Below, piece by piece: positions 8,801 through 17,616 of a DNA stretch of 64,000 bases (within the stretch, counting starts at the first letter, position 1; each line of letters begins with the position of its first letter). Below the pieces are notes generated by a model that had not been told where the DNA came from, searched no databases, and saw only the letters and a program-made list of their open reading frames with translations. This DNA is from Cellulomonas fimi ATCC 484. GTDB taxonomy: Bacteria > Actinomycetota > Actinomycetes > Actinomycetales > Cellulomonadaceae. The DNA lies in assembly GCF_000212695.1 (NCBI RefSeq), contig NC_015514.1, forward strand, positions 4,202,345 to 4,266,344. Reading direction: 5' to 3'. Made by a program: the position numbers and the translations under genes.

Positions 8801-8840
8801 TGCCGTCACCCTCCGTCACCCTCCGTCACCCTCCGTCGAC
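8801..8840. repeat. 10-bp tandem repeat, four copies
   Basis: The decamer CTCCGTCACC occurs exactly at 8811-8820 and 8821-8830, flanked by one diverged copy on each side (8801-8810 and 8831-8840). It lies in the shared promoter region of two divergent units. Confidence 0.75.
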
Positions 8841-9063
8841 CTCCGCGGAGACCGCGCGCAGCGCACGAACGACGTGCGCACCGACGGCGTGCCCGTCCGG
8901 GGCACCGGCGCACACGCGATCGGGCGAATCACCCACCCGCACCCCGGATCGTGCACCGCGGCGCCCCGCCGCACCGTTAGGCTCCCGGCGACCGGACGCC
9001 GCGGCCCAGGGCCGCACCAGGCGTCACCGGGGCCCGTCGGGCCTGACACCACAAAGGGGAGCC

Positions 9064-9681
9064 GTGGCCGTCCTCACCGCGGACAAGAAGGTCCTGCACG
9101 CCGACCTGCAGGGCGACTCGCTCCGGGCCGCGTCCGGCTCGATGGTCGCCTACACCGGCAAGGTCGAGTTCAAGTCCGCCGGCATGGGCGGCGGCGGCGG
9201 GCTCCGCGCCGCGCTCAAGCAGCGGGTCGCGGGCGAGTCGATCTCGCTCATGACGTGCTCCGGCGCCGGGCGCGTCTACCTCGCGCAGGACGCGATGGAC
9301 GTCACCGTCGTGCACCTCCAGAACGACCGGCTCACCGTCGAGTCCGACCACATCCTCGCCGTCACCGACGGGCTCCAGCTCGACGTGCAGTTCTCCGGCC
9401 TGCGCGGCATGACGTCCGGCCAGGGCCTGGCGACCACCACCGTCACCGGCACCGGCCAGTGCGCGATCATCTCCGACGGCCCGCTGATCGCGCTCGCCGT
9501 GAACCCGGGCGAGCCGCTCGTCGTCGACCCCGACGTCTACGTCGCCGGCACCGGCCAGACGCAGATGAGCCTCGTGTCCGGCGTGTCCTGGCGGTCGCTC
9601 GTCGGCGAGGACGGCGGCGAGCCGTTCTCCCTGCGCTTCGAGGGCCAGGGCACCGTCTACATCCAGCCGGCCGAGCGCTGA
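9064..9681 (+). CDS. AIM24-family protein 1
   Basis: A 205-residue protein of the AIM24 family (named after a yeast mitochondrial biogenesis factor; bacterial members are of unknown function). The family fold is a double beta barrel, seen here as glycine-rich strand repeats (GSMVAYTGKVEF, GQGLATTTVTGTG, RFEGQGTVYIQP). No signal peptide or membrane span. GTG start after AAAGGGGA. First of three tandem paralogues: gene 2 follows after 11 bp and gene 3 overlaps gene 2 by 1 bp, an evident operon closed by the hairpin at 11096-11133. Confidence 0.87.
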   Translation: MAVLTADKKVLHADLQGDSLRAASGSMVAYTGKVEFKSAGMGGGGGLRAALKQRVAGESISLMTCSGAGRVYLAQDAMDVTVVHLQNDRLTVESDHILAVTDGLQLDVQFSGLRGMTSGQGLATTTVTGTGQCAIISDGPLIALAVNPGEPLVVDPDVYVAGTGQTQMSLVSGVSWRSLVGEDGGEPFSLRFEGQGTVYIQPAER

Positions 9682-9692
9682 GGGGCACCGGA

Positions 9693-10334
9693 ATGCCGTT
9701 CGAGAAGGTCAACAGCAAGGTCGTCCGCATCCCCGTCACGCCGCAGAACGCCGTCCTCGCACGGCGCGGCGCGATGCTCGGGTACAGCGGCCAGGTCGCG
9801 TTCCGCCCCATCTCCGGGCAGGGCCACGGCGTCGGCGGCATGGTCGGCGCCGCGATGTCCGGCGAGTCCAACCCGATGATGGCGACCGAGGGCAACGGGT
9901 CCGTGCTCTACGGGTTCCGGGGGCTGCACGTCACCGTCATCGACCTCACGGGCGACTCGCTCACCGTCGAGGCCGACCGCGTCCTCGCGCACGACGCGCA
10001 CCTGCAGACGTCCGTGGAGTTCATCGGCCAGGGCGGCGTCCGCTCCGCCGTCCGCGGCGCGATGACCGGGCAGGGCCTGTTCACCACCCGCATCTCCGGC
10101 CAGGGGTCCGTGGCCGTGCTCTCGCACGGCGGCACGTTCCCGCTGCAGCTCAACGGCGACACCGTCGGCGTCGACCCGCAGGCCTACGTCGGGCACACCG
10201 GCGCGCTCAACGTCGACCTCAAGGCCTCCGTCGGGCTGCGCGACCTCGTCGGACGCGGCTCCGGCGAGGCGTTCCAGCTCCACGTGTCCGGCCACGGCAC
10301 GGTGTACGTCCAGGCCTCGGAGGAGAAGTTCTGA
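9693..10334 (+). CDS. AIM24-family protein 2
   Basis: A 213-residue AIM24-family paralogue with the same double-barrel strand pattern (GAMLGYSGQVAF, GQGLFTTRISGQGSVAV, LHVSGHGTVYVQ). It has diverged clearly from its neighbours, so the duplication is old. ATG 9693 lies 11 bp after the stop of paralogue 1. Its TGA shares a base with the ATG of paralogue 3, implying coupled translation and perhaps a hetero-oligomer. Function unknown. Confidence 0.87.
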   Translation: MPFEKVNSKVVRIPVTPQNAVLARRGAMLGYSGQVAFRPISGQGHGVGGMVGAAMSGESNPMMATEGNGSVLYGFRGLHVTVIDLTGDSLTVEADRVLAHDAHLQTSVEFIGQGGVRSAVRGAMTGQGLFTTRISGQGSVAVLSHGGTFPLQLNGDTVGVDPQAYVGHTGALNVDLKASVGLRDLVGRGSGEAFQLHVSGHGTVYVQASEEKF

Positions 10335-11089
10335 TGATCAGCGGCATCGACACCACGATCCTCGACGCGCGCACCCTGCCGGTGAACGACAACGTCAACC
10401 CGTACGCGTTCTCGATCGACCTCAACGGCGAGTGGTTCACGTCCAAGGGCGCGATGATCGCGTACTACGGGAACATCGACTTCTCCGGCGTCAGCGCGTA
10501 CGCGTCGCGTGCCGCCTGGGTCGCCGCCCGGTTCTCCTCGCCCCTGTACGCGCAGGACTGGGTCGTCGCGTCCGGCCACGGCAAGCTCGTCATCGGCGAC
10601 CGTGGCAACGACATCAACTCGTACGACCTCGAGGCCGGCAACCTCACGATCAAGCAGACCAACCTGCTCGCGTTCGAGACCGGCCTCGAGCTCAAGCAGT
10701 CGATCGTCCCCGGCTTCGTGACGCTCATCGGCACCGGCAAGTTCCTGGCCTCGTCCAACGGGCCGGTGATCTTCGTCGAGCCGCCGTTCCGGGCCGACCC
10801 CGAGGCGCTGCTCGGCTGGGCCGACTGCCCGTCGCCCAGCCACCACTACGACTACAACTGGATGGCGCAGTCGCTCGTCGCCGGCATCCAGGGCATGTTC
10901 GGCCGCCAGTCCGGCGAGGAGCGCCAGTTCGACTTCACCGGCGCCGGCACCGTCCTGCTCCAGTCGTCCGAGGTGCAGCGGCACGACCCGGCCCTCGTCC
11001 GCATGATCGAGGCGCAGACGCAGATGCTCGACAACCGCTCCGCCGGCCAGCTCGGCCAGCGCCTGGTCGCCCGCTCGCAGCAGCCCTGA
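10334..11089 (+). CDS. AIM24-family protein 3
   Basis: A 251-residue, longest member of the AIM24 trio. It shares strands such as GAMIAYYGNIDFSG and ends FDFTGAGTVLLQSSE plus about 35 extra helical residues. The middle carries an aromatic, histidine-rich insert (SHHYDYNWMAQ) absent from the other two. Start ATG 10334 overlaps the preceding stop by one base. A strong hairpin terminator begins 7 bp after the stop. Confidence 0.87.
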   Translation: MISGIDTTILDARTLPVNDNVNPYAFSIDLNGEWFTSKGAMIAYYGNIDFSGVSAYASRAAWVAARFSSPLYAQDWVVASGHGKLVIGDRGNDINSYDLEAGNLTIKQTNLLAFETGLELKQSIVPGFVTLIGTGKFLASSNGPVIFVEPPFRADPEALLGWADCPSPSHHYDYNWMAQSLVAGIQGMFGRQSGEERQFDFTGAGTVLLQSSEVQRHDPALVRMIEAQTQMLDNRSAGQLGQRLVARSQQP

Positions 11090-11095
11090 CCGCCC

Positions 11096-11133
11096 GCCGG
11101 CGGCGTGGCGGGGACCTCCCGCACGCCGCCGGC
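11096..11133 (+). terminator. hairpin terminator of the AIM24 operon
   Basis: GCCGGCGGCGTG (11096-11107) pairs perfectly with CACGCCGCCGGC (11122-11133), extended inward by CGGG/CCCG around a bulge. It lies just after the stop of the third AIM24 gene. No U-tract, as usual in actinobacteria. Confidence 0.7.
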
Positions 11134-11159
11134 TGCGGCGACCTCCGACCTCGGCCGGC

Positions 11160-11939
11160 TCACAGCCGGACGGTGGCCGCTCCCGTGCTGCCATCCGCGA
11201 AGGTGAGCTCGAGGTCGACGCCACGGGTGCTCGCGTCCAACAGCTCGTCACCGGGATACCACAGGACGAACCGGCCGTCGCCGACCGTCGCGGTCACGAC
11301 ACCGACCGTCGGGCTGACGAGCCGGACCGCCGCGACCTCGTCGCCCGCGATCCCGGCGACCAGCGACAGCTCGCCCGCCGACGTCGCGCCGACGCCGAGA
11401 TCGGTGGCCGTCACCTCGCGCGGCCCGGGTGACGCGACGAGCGCCGTGCCGACCGACCCGAGCATGGTGTCGAACAGCCCGGCAGACCCGTCGTCGACGC
11501 ACAGGCCCGAGAATCCCCCGTCCCCCGCGAGGACCACGGTCGTCCACGTGCCGCGCTGCTCGGCGACGGCGACCCGGGCGGAGTCGAGCGCGGCGTCGTC
11601 GTCCGCCGCGTCCCGCAGGCGGTCGCGGCACGCCTCGCCTGCGTCCGCGCGCTGCACCCCGGTCGCGACCGTGGCCTGCGGCGTCCAGGTCGCGTAGGCG
11701 GTGTCCCCACCCGTGAGCGGCGGCGCGAGGACACCGCCGACGGCGAGCGCCGCGATCCCACCGGCCGCGACCGCGACGCGTCGGAGTCGGTGGGACCGGG
11801 TGGGCACGGGCGCGGGAGCCGGGGGGTCGGCGCGCAGGATGCGCTCGACGGCCGCGCGGGCGCGTGGCGAGCGGGGGTCCGGGTGCGGGTCCGCCACGTC
11901 CAGGTCGTGGAGCAGCGTGAGGTGGTCGTGGTGCGTCAT
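11160..11939 (-). CDS. membrane-anchored partner of an ECF sigma factor (putative anti-sigma or sensor)
   Basis: A 259-residue protein: cytoplasmic N-terminus of about 55 residues, one transmembrane segment (VAVAAGGIAALAVGGVLA, about 58-75), then an external domain with two cysteines (EACRDRL, LCVDD) and no recognisable catalytic motif. The ATG overlaps the upstream ECF gene by 4 bp, the usual arrangement of a sigma factor and its membrane regulator. No zinc-binding anti-sigma motif (HxxxCxxC) is visible, so the anti-sigma role is inferred from context only. Confidence 0.7.
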   Translation of the reverse strand: MTHHDHLTLLHDLDVADPHPDPRSPRARAAVERILRADPPAPAPVPTRSHRLRRVAVAAGGIAALAVGGVLAPPLTGGDTAYATWTPQATVATGVQRADAGEACRDRLRDAADDDAALDSARVAVAEQRGTWTTVVLAGDGGFSGLCVDDGSAGLFDTMLGSVGTALVASPGPREVTATDLGVGATSAGELSLVAGIAGDEVAAVRLVSPTVGVVTATVGDGRFVLWYPGDELLDASTRGVDLELTFADGSTGAATVRL

Positions 11940-12496
11940 CGGGTCGAGGTCCTTTCCGGTGCCCGGGCCGGTGCTCCGGTCGCAGGGAGGTGTCCGAGGT
12001 GTGCGCGCAGCGCGCGTCGTGCGCGGCTGAGACGGAGCCGGTACGCGACGGGCGAGATCCCGAGGACCTGTGCGGCGTGCGGGGCGTCGACCCCGTCGAG
12101 GACCGCGAGCGCGAGCGCCTCCTGGTGCGTGGGCGAGAGCAGCCGCCACGCACGGGCCAGGTCCACCCGCCGCGCGACGAGATCGGCGTCGTCGTCGGGC
12201 CCGCGCGGCACGGCCGCCTCGTGCGCGACACGGACAGCGAGCGCCTCGCGGCGTTGGTCGCCGCGGCGTCGGTTGAGCATCACGTGCCGGGCGATGCCGA
12301 ACAGCCACGCCCGCGCGTCGTCGGCCGCGGCCGGGACCTCGTCGAGCCGGCGCCACGCCACGAGGAACGTGTCCTCCGCGACGTCCTCGCCGTGGTCCGG
12401 CCCGGCGCGGCGCTGAGCGAACCGCACGACGTCGGCGTACGCCTGCTCGTAGAGCGCGACGAACGTCGTGCGGGCCTCCGGTGGGTCGTCCTTCAT
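11936..12496 (-). CDS. ECF-type RNA polymerase sigma factor
   Basis: A 186-residue group IV sigma factor. Region 2 is seen at about 10-75 (FVALYEQAYADVVRFAQRR, DVAEDTFLVAWRRL) and region 4 at about 115-165 (LLSPTHQEALALAVLDG, AAQVLGISPVAYRLRLSRARR), with the helix-turn-helix AAQVLGISPVAYRLRLSRAR. ATG 12496 is preceded by AGGAG. It overlaps the membrane partner gene by 4 bp (ATGA). It diverges from the LacI gene. Confidence 0.9.
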   Translation of the reverse strand: MKDDPPEARTTFVALYEQAYADVVRFAQRRAGPDHGEDVAEDTFLVAWRRLDEVPAAADDARAWLFGIARHVMLNRRRGDQRREALAVRVAHEAAVPRGPDDDADLVARRVDLARAWRLLSPTHQEALALAVLDGVDAPHAAQVLGISPVAYRLRLSRARRALRAHLGHLPATGAPARAPERTSTR

Positions 12497-12639
12497 ACCC
12501 GGCTCCTGTCCGGCACGTGCTCGAGTGTGTCGCACCTGGACGGCGGACCGGCGACGCTCCTCGGGGAGCGGCCACCACGGCACTGGACACGCGACTAGGG
12601 TGGGCGCGCAGTCGTGCGGGCGTCGGGGAGGAGAGCACC

Positions 12640-13626
12640 GTGGCGCGGGTGACCAGTGCGGACGTCGCGCGGGAGAGCGGCGTCTCGCGGACGACCGTGT
12701 CGTACGTGCTCAACGCCAAGGACGGCGTCGTCATCACCGACGCGACCCGGCAGCGCGTGCTCGACGCCGCCGCCCGGCTCGGGTACACCCCCTCCGCCGC
12801 GGCCCGGACCCTGCGCTCCGGCCGGAGCGACCTCGTCCTGTGCGTGCTGCCCGACTGGACCGTCGGCCCCGTGATCGACACGCTCATCGACCACCTCACG
12901 ACCGCGCTCGCCGAGCACGGGCTGTCCGTGCTGGTGCACAGCGGGCGCGGCAAGGGATCGCTGGCCGACCTCTGGCGCGCGGTCACGCCGTGCGCGGTCC
13001 TGGGCCTGGCGCCCTTCGACGAGGCCGACACGCACGCGATGCGGCAGGCCGGCATCCCGGTCGTGGGCACCGCTCTCGACGAGGACCCGCACCCCGAGAT
13101 CTTCTCCGTCCCGCAGGCCGACATCGGCGGGCTGCAGGTCGAGCACCTGGCCGAGCGCGGGCACCGGGTCCTCGCGTACGCCGCACCGAGCGACGACCGC
13201 CTCGCCGCGTTCGCGGACCGCCGCCTCGCGGGTGCGCGGGCGGTGTGCGAGCGGCTGGGCCTGCCGGAGCCCCGGGTCGCGCCCGTGGACCTCGACGTCG
13301 CGTCCGCCGTGGCGGCGGTCCGCCAGTGGCGTTCGGGCGACGACCCCGTCACGGCCGTGGCGGCCTACAACGACGAGGTCGCGCTGGCCGTCCTCGCGGG
13401 GCTGCGCGCGGAGGGCCTGCGCGTCCCCGACGACGTCGCCGTCATCGGCGTCGACGACATCTCCGCCGCGCGCCTCGCCGCTCCGGCGCTCACGACCGTC
13501 TGGCAGGCGATCGACGCGCAGGCGTCCTACCTCGCGGCGTCGGTGCTCACGGCGCTGGGCCTGGCCCACGACCCCCCGCAGCGCACGAGCGACGTCTTCC
13601 ACGTCGTCCAGCGCGAGTCGACCTGA
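12640..13626 (+). CDS. LacI-family transcriptional regulator
   Basis: A 328-residue repressor: N-terminal helix-turn-helix (TSADVARESGVSRTTVSYVLN, residues 4-24) with the hinge helix LGYTPSAAARTLRSG, followed by a periplasmic-binding-protein-like sugar domain (PVTAVAAYNDEVALAVLAG, VIGVDDI). GTG start with GGGGAGGAG 6-15 bp upstream. It converges on the GH81 glucanase gene, with which it shares a terminator hairpin. Control of that glucanase or of the nearby pectate lyase is plausible; the GAAACCGGTTTC palindromes before the pectate lyase are LacI-type sites. Confidence 0.9.
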   Translation: MARVTSADVARESGVSRTTVSYVLNAKDGVVITDATRQRVLDAAARLGYTPSAAARTLRSGRSDLVLCVLPDWTVGPVIDTLIDHLTTALAEHGLSVLVHSGRGKGSLADLWRAVTPCAVLGLAPFDEADTHAMRQAGIPVVGTALDEDPHPEIFSVPQADIGGLQVEHLAERGHRVLAYAAPSDDRLAAFADRRLAGARAVCERLGLPEPRVAPVDLDVASAVAAVRQWRSGDDPVTAVAAYNDEVALAVLAGLRAEGLRVPDDVAVIGVDDISAARLAAPALTTVWQAIDAQASYLAASVLTALGLAHDPPQRTSDVFHVVQREST

Positions 13627-13763
13627 CGCCGACCTCCGTCGTCGGCCGGCGCCGACAGCGGCTCCCTCCCTTCCCCCGTCGACGACGTGACCGCCGACCG
13701 GTCCCGGACGCCGGGACGGCCGTCAGGCGGGTCGCGGCGGCGCGCGGCCGCACCGTGACGACG

Positions 13764-13803
13764 AGGGCGCACCCGCCGGTGTGGAGCCCGGCGGGTGCGC
13801 CCT
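13764..13803. terminator. bidirectional hairpin terminator between lacI-type gene and GH81
   Basis: AGGGCGCACCCGCCGG (13764-13779) and its exact complement (13788-13803) form a 16-bp stem with an 8-base loop, placed between two convergent genes, so it can end both transcripts. Confidence 0.8.
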
Positions 13804-13839
13804 GCGGGTGCGGCCGCCTGGAGGCGGTCGCGGGGCGGT

Positions 13840-16800
13840 CTACTGGAAGGTGAGCCAGTTGACGTTGACGAAGTCGGCCGGCTGGCCGGACTCGAACGTC
13901 AGGTAGACCGTGTGGGTGCCCGTCACGCCCGTGATGTTGGTCGGGACGGTGCGCCACGTCTGCCAGCCGCCGGTGTTGGCGATCGCGAAGCTGCCGACGG
14001 GGGCGGCCGTGAGGCTGTCGAGCCGCACCACGACGAGACCGCTGGCCCCGTTGCCGACACCGGAGGCGACCCGCGCGCTGAACTGGGTGCGCGGGGTGCT
14101 GCCGAAGGCGACGCCGTCGAACCGGAGGTGGTCGCCGTTGGCGATCCACGCGACGTTCTGCCCGCCGTCGACGTCCTGCGTGGTCTCGACGGCCACCCCG
14201 GACATCCCGCTGTAGGCCTCGGCCTGGATGCGCGACGTCGCGTCCACGCCGGTCGAGCCGGCCGACGTGGTGACGCTGACGGCGCCGGAGGTGCCGGACC
14301 GGTTGCCGGCCGCGTCGTAGGCGCGCACCGCGAACGTGTACGCGGTCGACGGGGACAGCCCGGTGGCCGTGTAGGTCCGGCTGCTCGTGGTCCCGACGAC
14401 GGTGCCGTTGCGCAGCACCTCGTAGCCGGTGACGCCGACGTTGTCCGTCGACGCGTTCCACGCGAGCGTCGTCGCGGACGACGTGGTGCCCGACGCGGCG
14501 AGCCCGGACGGCGTGGACGGTGCCGTGGCGTCACCGGCCCCGGCGGTGGTCGTCACGGAGACGGACCCCGAGGTGCCGGACCGGTTGCCGGCCGCGTCGT
14601 ACGCCCGGACGGCGAACGTGTACGCGGTCGACGGCGAGAGCCCGGTCGCGGTGTAGGTCGTGCCGGTCGCGGTGCCGACGACGGTCCCGTTGCGGAGCAC
14701 CTCGTACCCGGTGACGCCGACGTTGTCGGTCGAGGCCGACCACGAGAGCGACGTCGCGGTCGACGTCGTCCCGGACGCGGCCAGGCCCGCCGGGGTCGAC
14801 GGCGCGCTGGTGTCGCCTCCGCCGGTGCCACCCGTCGAGCTCGCGACGGAACGCGCCGGCACCTGGAGCGTGACCCCGTTGGAGAACGTCACGGTCGTCG
14901 CCGTGCCGCTCATGTTGGCGGCCTGGTAGGTCCGCACGCCGTTCTTGACGAACACCGCGTGCAGCGGGGTGTTCGCGGTGACGGTGCGGTCGACGGTCCC
15001 GAGGCCGGACAGGTTCTTCAGCCAGTAGAACGTGTGGGCCCGGGACTCGCCCTCCTCGACGGCGTACGAGCCGGCCTGCGCGCGGAACTGCGACAGGGCA
15101 GTCGGGGCATCGGCGAGGGCCTGGAACTCCCAGAGGATGTCCTGCCAGACGGTGGCCGGGCCGCCGTTGTTGCGTTCGAGCTCGGTGAGGTTGCGGCCGA
15201 TGTACGCGGGGTCGTAGCCGAGGTACAGGTGGCCCGCGGTGCTGGGCAGCAGGTTGATGCCCTGGATCATCTCGGGCTCGGCGCTGAACCAGGTGGCGTA
15301 GGCGCCGCCGTCGCCCCACACCATGCCGACCGTGGAGTGGCCGAACGCGGCGGGGAACGCCTCGTCGTCGGTGTCGAACCAGTAGTTCTCGATGGCCGAC
15401 GCCTGCGTCGTGTACAGGTAGATGCCCAGGTCGCGGACCGTCTTGTCGCCCGTGGCCTGACCCCACTGGATCAGCCCGCTGGCGAAGTTCATGCCCTCGG
15501 ACGACGACTCCTGGTTGTTGCCCGCGCCGAACGCACCGTGCCCGGAGGCCCAGTCGTGGCCGGCGTAGATGTCGAAGTCACGCAGGAACGGGAACCGGGT
15601 GTCGGTGCGGTCCCAGTTCGCCGCGTCCTTGATGACGGTGTCGACCATGCCGCCGTACGCGGAGTCCGCGGCCCACGACGGGTCGAACTGCGCGACGGTC
15701 GCCGCCGCGACGACGTAGTAGCCGTAGTGGAAGTGGTGGTCGTTGAGGTCGGTGTCGGACCCGTACGACGCCGGGTACCCGATGAGCGTGCCCCACGACG
15801 GGTTGTACCAGAACGCGCGCTGCGTCTCGCCCGACGAGGCCGTCATCCAGTCGGTCAGGCGGGTCTTCACCGAGCCGAGCAGCTTGTCGCGCGCCGTCGT
15901 GTTCCCGGTGAGGTGGGCGATCTGGATGACCTGGGTGGCGCGGCCGAGGGCCTTGCCGGTCCAGTAGGTGTCCTCGCCGAAGCCCGCGAACGGGTCGGTC
16001 GCGGCCACCTGGTCGACGTAGCCGTTGAGCTGCGCCGCGTCCGCGGAGCCCGCCGGGAAGCCCGTGCTCGCGAGCTGCGGCAGCACGCCGTTGAACTTCG
16101 CGACGGTCTGGAACTGCGAGCCGCCGACTACGACGCGCATCGGCCCGCGCGGCGAGACGTACGCGTAGCTGCTCGGCGTGACGCCGGAGAGCTGGTCGCG
16201 CTGGTGCGGGTAGAGCGCGTAGACCGTGCCCGTGCCGGAGCCCTGGCGCGCGGTCGTGGTGAACGCGTAGGTCGCGGTCATGCGGGCCGTCGCCTCGTCG
16301 TACGACCACGACACCTTGGTGCCCGTCACGTGGTTGTGGGCGTACGGCGCGTAGGCGTTGAGCGCCGCGACCTTCGTCGCCGTGCTGCTCCCGGCGGCCG
16401 TCGGCAGGACCGCGACCGAGAAGTAGCTCTTGTTGTAGAGGTTCGAGCTGATGGTCGTGCCGGAGACGTTCCACGTGGAACCGGTCGGGCCGAACGCGGC
16501 GTAGTCGTGGCCGTTGACGGTGAACCCGAGGGTGCCGTCGGTGCTGCTCCACACGGTCGGCGGCGCGGTCGTCGTGAGCGTCGCGTTGCCGCCCGTCTTC
16601 GTCGCGTAGACGAAGGGCAGGCCGTGGCCGAACGTCGTCCGCAGGCTGCTGCTGCCGTTCGTCCAGAGCTCGCTCACGGTCCAGTCGGAGTAGCCGTCGA
16701 CCTTGCCGTCGGCGGTGAGGCCCGCGACGCCGATGCGGAAGTCCTCGGCGTACCCGTAGTGGTACTCGCTCACGCCCGTCGCGGTGCCGGAGATGCTGGG

Positions 16801-17196
16801 CGTCGTCGGGTAGCTCACGCCGAGGCCCTGGGTGCTGGCGCGGAACGTCAGCGGGTGCGCGACGAGGTTCTCGGACACGGCGGCGCAGTCGAACTTGCGC
16901 CACAGCAGCGACGTCCACCAGTCGTTCGTCGGGATCGCGCCCGCCGGGAAGTTGGCGGTGACGTGCGCGCGGGGGTTGGTGATCGGGGTGTTGTTGCACT
17001 CCGTGGGCACGGCGCCGCCGGGCGGTGTGCCCTCGGCGTAGCTCCCCTGCCCGACGGCCACGGCGGCCGCCTGCGGCACGGGCAGGAACAGCGCCTGCAC
17101 CAGGTACGCCAGCAGGGCGCCGACGACGACCATCGCGAGGGCCGCACGGCGGTCCAGGGCGGGTCGGGTTCTCCTCAGGTCTGCATGACCAGACAT
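13840..17196 (-). CDS. secreted GH81 endo-beta-1,3-glucanase with two FN3 and a CBM6 domain
   Basis: A 1118-residue modular secreted enzyme that cleaves beta-1,3-glucan (laminarin, callose, fungal wall). It has an N-terminal signal or anchor (basic RRTRPALDRR then AMVVVGALLAYLVQALFLP), a GH81 catalytic domain at about 60-780 (TNDWWTSL, YDGKALG-like FGEDTYWTGKALG, DFDIYAGHDWASG, and the acidic NNQESSSEG stretch that holds the catalytic glutamates), two nearly identical fibronectin type III modules at about 795-887 and 888-982, and a C-terminal CBM6-type carbohydrate-binding module at 984-1118 (QAEAYSGMSGV, GDHLRF, VNVNWLTF). ATG 17196 has GGAG 8 bp upstream. Monocistronic, ends at a shared terminator. 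Confidence 0.93.
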   Translation of the reverse strand: MSGHADLRRTRPALDRRAALAMVVVGALLAYLVQALFLPVPQAAAVAVGQGSYAEGTPPGGAVPTECNNTPITNPRAHVTANFPAGAIPTNDWWTSLLWRKFDCAAVSENLVAHPLTFRASTQGLGVSYPTTPSISGTATGVSEYHYGYAEDFRIGVAGLTADGKVDGYSDWTVSELWTNGSSSLRTTFGHGLPFVYATKTGGNATLTTTAPPTVWSSTDGTLGFTVNGHDYAAFGPTGSTWNVSGTTISSNLYNKSYFSVAVLPTAAGSSTATKVAALNAYAPYAHNHVTGTKVSWSYDEATARMTATYAFTTTARQGSGTGTVYALYPHQRDQLSGVTPSSYAYVSPRGPMRVVVGGSQFQTVAKFNGVLPQLASTGFPAGSADAAQLNGYVDQVAATDPFAGFGEDTYWTGKALGRATQVIQIAHLTGNTTARDKLLGSVKTRLTDWMTASSGETQRAFWYNPSWGTLIGYPASYGSDTDLNDHHFHYGYYVVAAATVAQFDPSWAADSAYGGMVDTVIKDAANWDRTDTRFPFLRDFDIYAGHDWASGHGAFGAGNNQESSSEGMNFASGLIQWGQATGDKTVRDLGIYLYTTQASAIENYWFDTDDEAFPAAFGHSTVGMVWGDGGAYATWFSAEPEMIQGINLLPSTAGHLYLGYDPAYIGRNLTELERNNGGPATVWQDILWEFQALADAPTALSQFRAQAGSYAVEEGESRAHTFYWLKNLSGLGTVDRTVTANTPLHAVFVKNGVRTYQAANMSGTATTVTFSNGVTLQVPARSVASSTGGTGGGDTSAPSTPAGLAASGTTSTATSLSWSASTDNVGVTGYEVLRNGTVVGTATGTTYTATGLSPSTAYTFAVRAYDAAGNRSGTSGSVSVTTTAGAGDATAPSTPSGLAASGTTSSATTLAWNASTDNVGVTGYEVLRNGTVVGTTSSRTYTATGLSPSTAYTFAVRAYDAAGNRSGTSGAVSVTTSAGSTGVDATSRIQAEAYSGMSGVAVETTQDVDGGQNVAWIANGDHLRFDGVAFGSTPRTQFSARVASGVGNGASGLVVVRLDSLTAAPVGSFAIANTGGWQTWRTVPTNITGVTGTHTVYLTFESGQPADFVNVNWLTFQ
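14250..14816 (-). repeat. tandem FN3-encoding repeat, two copies of about 283 bp
   Basis: Two consecutive fibronectin type III modules are almost identical in protein and largely in DNA (both contain STDNVGVTGYEVLRNGTVVG and GLSPSTAYTFAVRAYDAAG). The similarity points to recent duplication or gene conversion within the GH81 gene. Confidence 0.85.
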
Positions 17197-17616
17197 CCGA
17201 CGGACTCCGTTCTTGCTGCGTCGGGTGCCGCGGAGTTCGTCGTCGAGCGCTGCGGCACCGGGGCGGGGCGCGCGAAGGGGGGACGCGCCTGCGAGCGGTT
17301 CCGGCCCGGTGCCCTGCGGGCCCCATGCCGGTGGGGGCCGACCGGCCGCGTGCCCGGTCCCCGACGTCGTCGTCGCGGCCCGGCCGCGCGTCGCGGTCGG
17401 TGTGGTGCGGGTGGCCGGATGGCCGCCCAGGGTGCGACCCGGCAGGGCGACGGGATCCCTCGGCTCTGAGGGACACCGCCTGGTGACTCGTGTCACCGGG
17501 CCGCACCCCAAGGCTCACCCGGCCGCGAGTCCCTGTCAAGCGGAGGCATGTCCCCCGCTCGGGCGACCATGACTGCCGCCCGTACGCGCCGCCGTCCCGC
17601 CCCCGGGACCGGCCGG
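17197..17616. other. 420-bp region upstream of the GH81 gene
   Basis: Contains the GH81 promoter region and a GGTGAC-TCGT-GTCACC dyad at 17482-17497. No credible gene or GAAACCGGTTTC-type site was seen. The ABC-F gene, on the same strand, ends at its right edge. Confidence 0.6.
17482..17497. promoter_or_regulatory. 16-bp dyad far upstream of the GH81 gene
   Basis: GGTGAC and GTCACC flank four bases, about 286 bp ahead of the GH81 start and 120 bp past the ABC-F stop. It could be an upstream operator or a weak terminator for ABC-F. Nothing else supports either role. Confidence 0.3.

Larger units (their letters stand above)
8755..9063. other. 309-bp divergent intergenic region
   Basis: Lies between the divergent D12 methyltransferase and the AIM24 operon. 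It holds the 13-bp inverted repeat at 8764-8796, a 10-bp tandem repeat at 8801-8840, and the Shine-Dalgarno AAAGGGGA ahead of the first AIM24 gene. No credible protein gene is seen here. Confidence 0.7.

Noticed and set aside
16468..16481. GTTCCACGTGGAAC, an additional parS-like palindrome
   Set aside because: Two changes from the parS core, in the middle of the GH81 coding sequence and about 38 kb from the cluster; the codons explain it. Left as a coincidence unless ParB ChIP shows otherwise.
13795..17469. A 1224-residue frame on the plus strand opposite GH81
   Set aside because: Antisense shadow of GC-rich coding sequence; full of R, G and V with no domains. The same holds for frames at 1735-4614 and 43493-46024.
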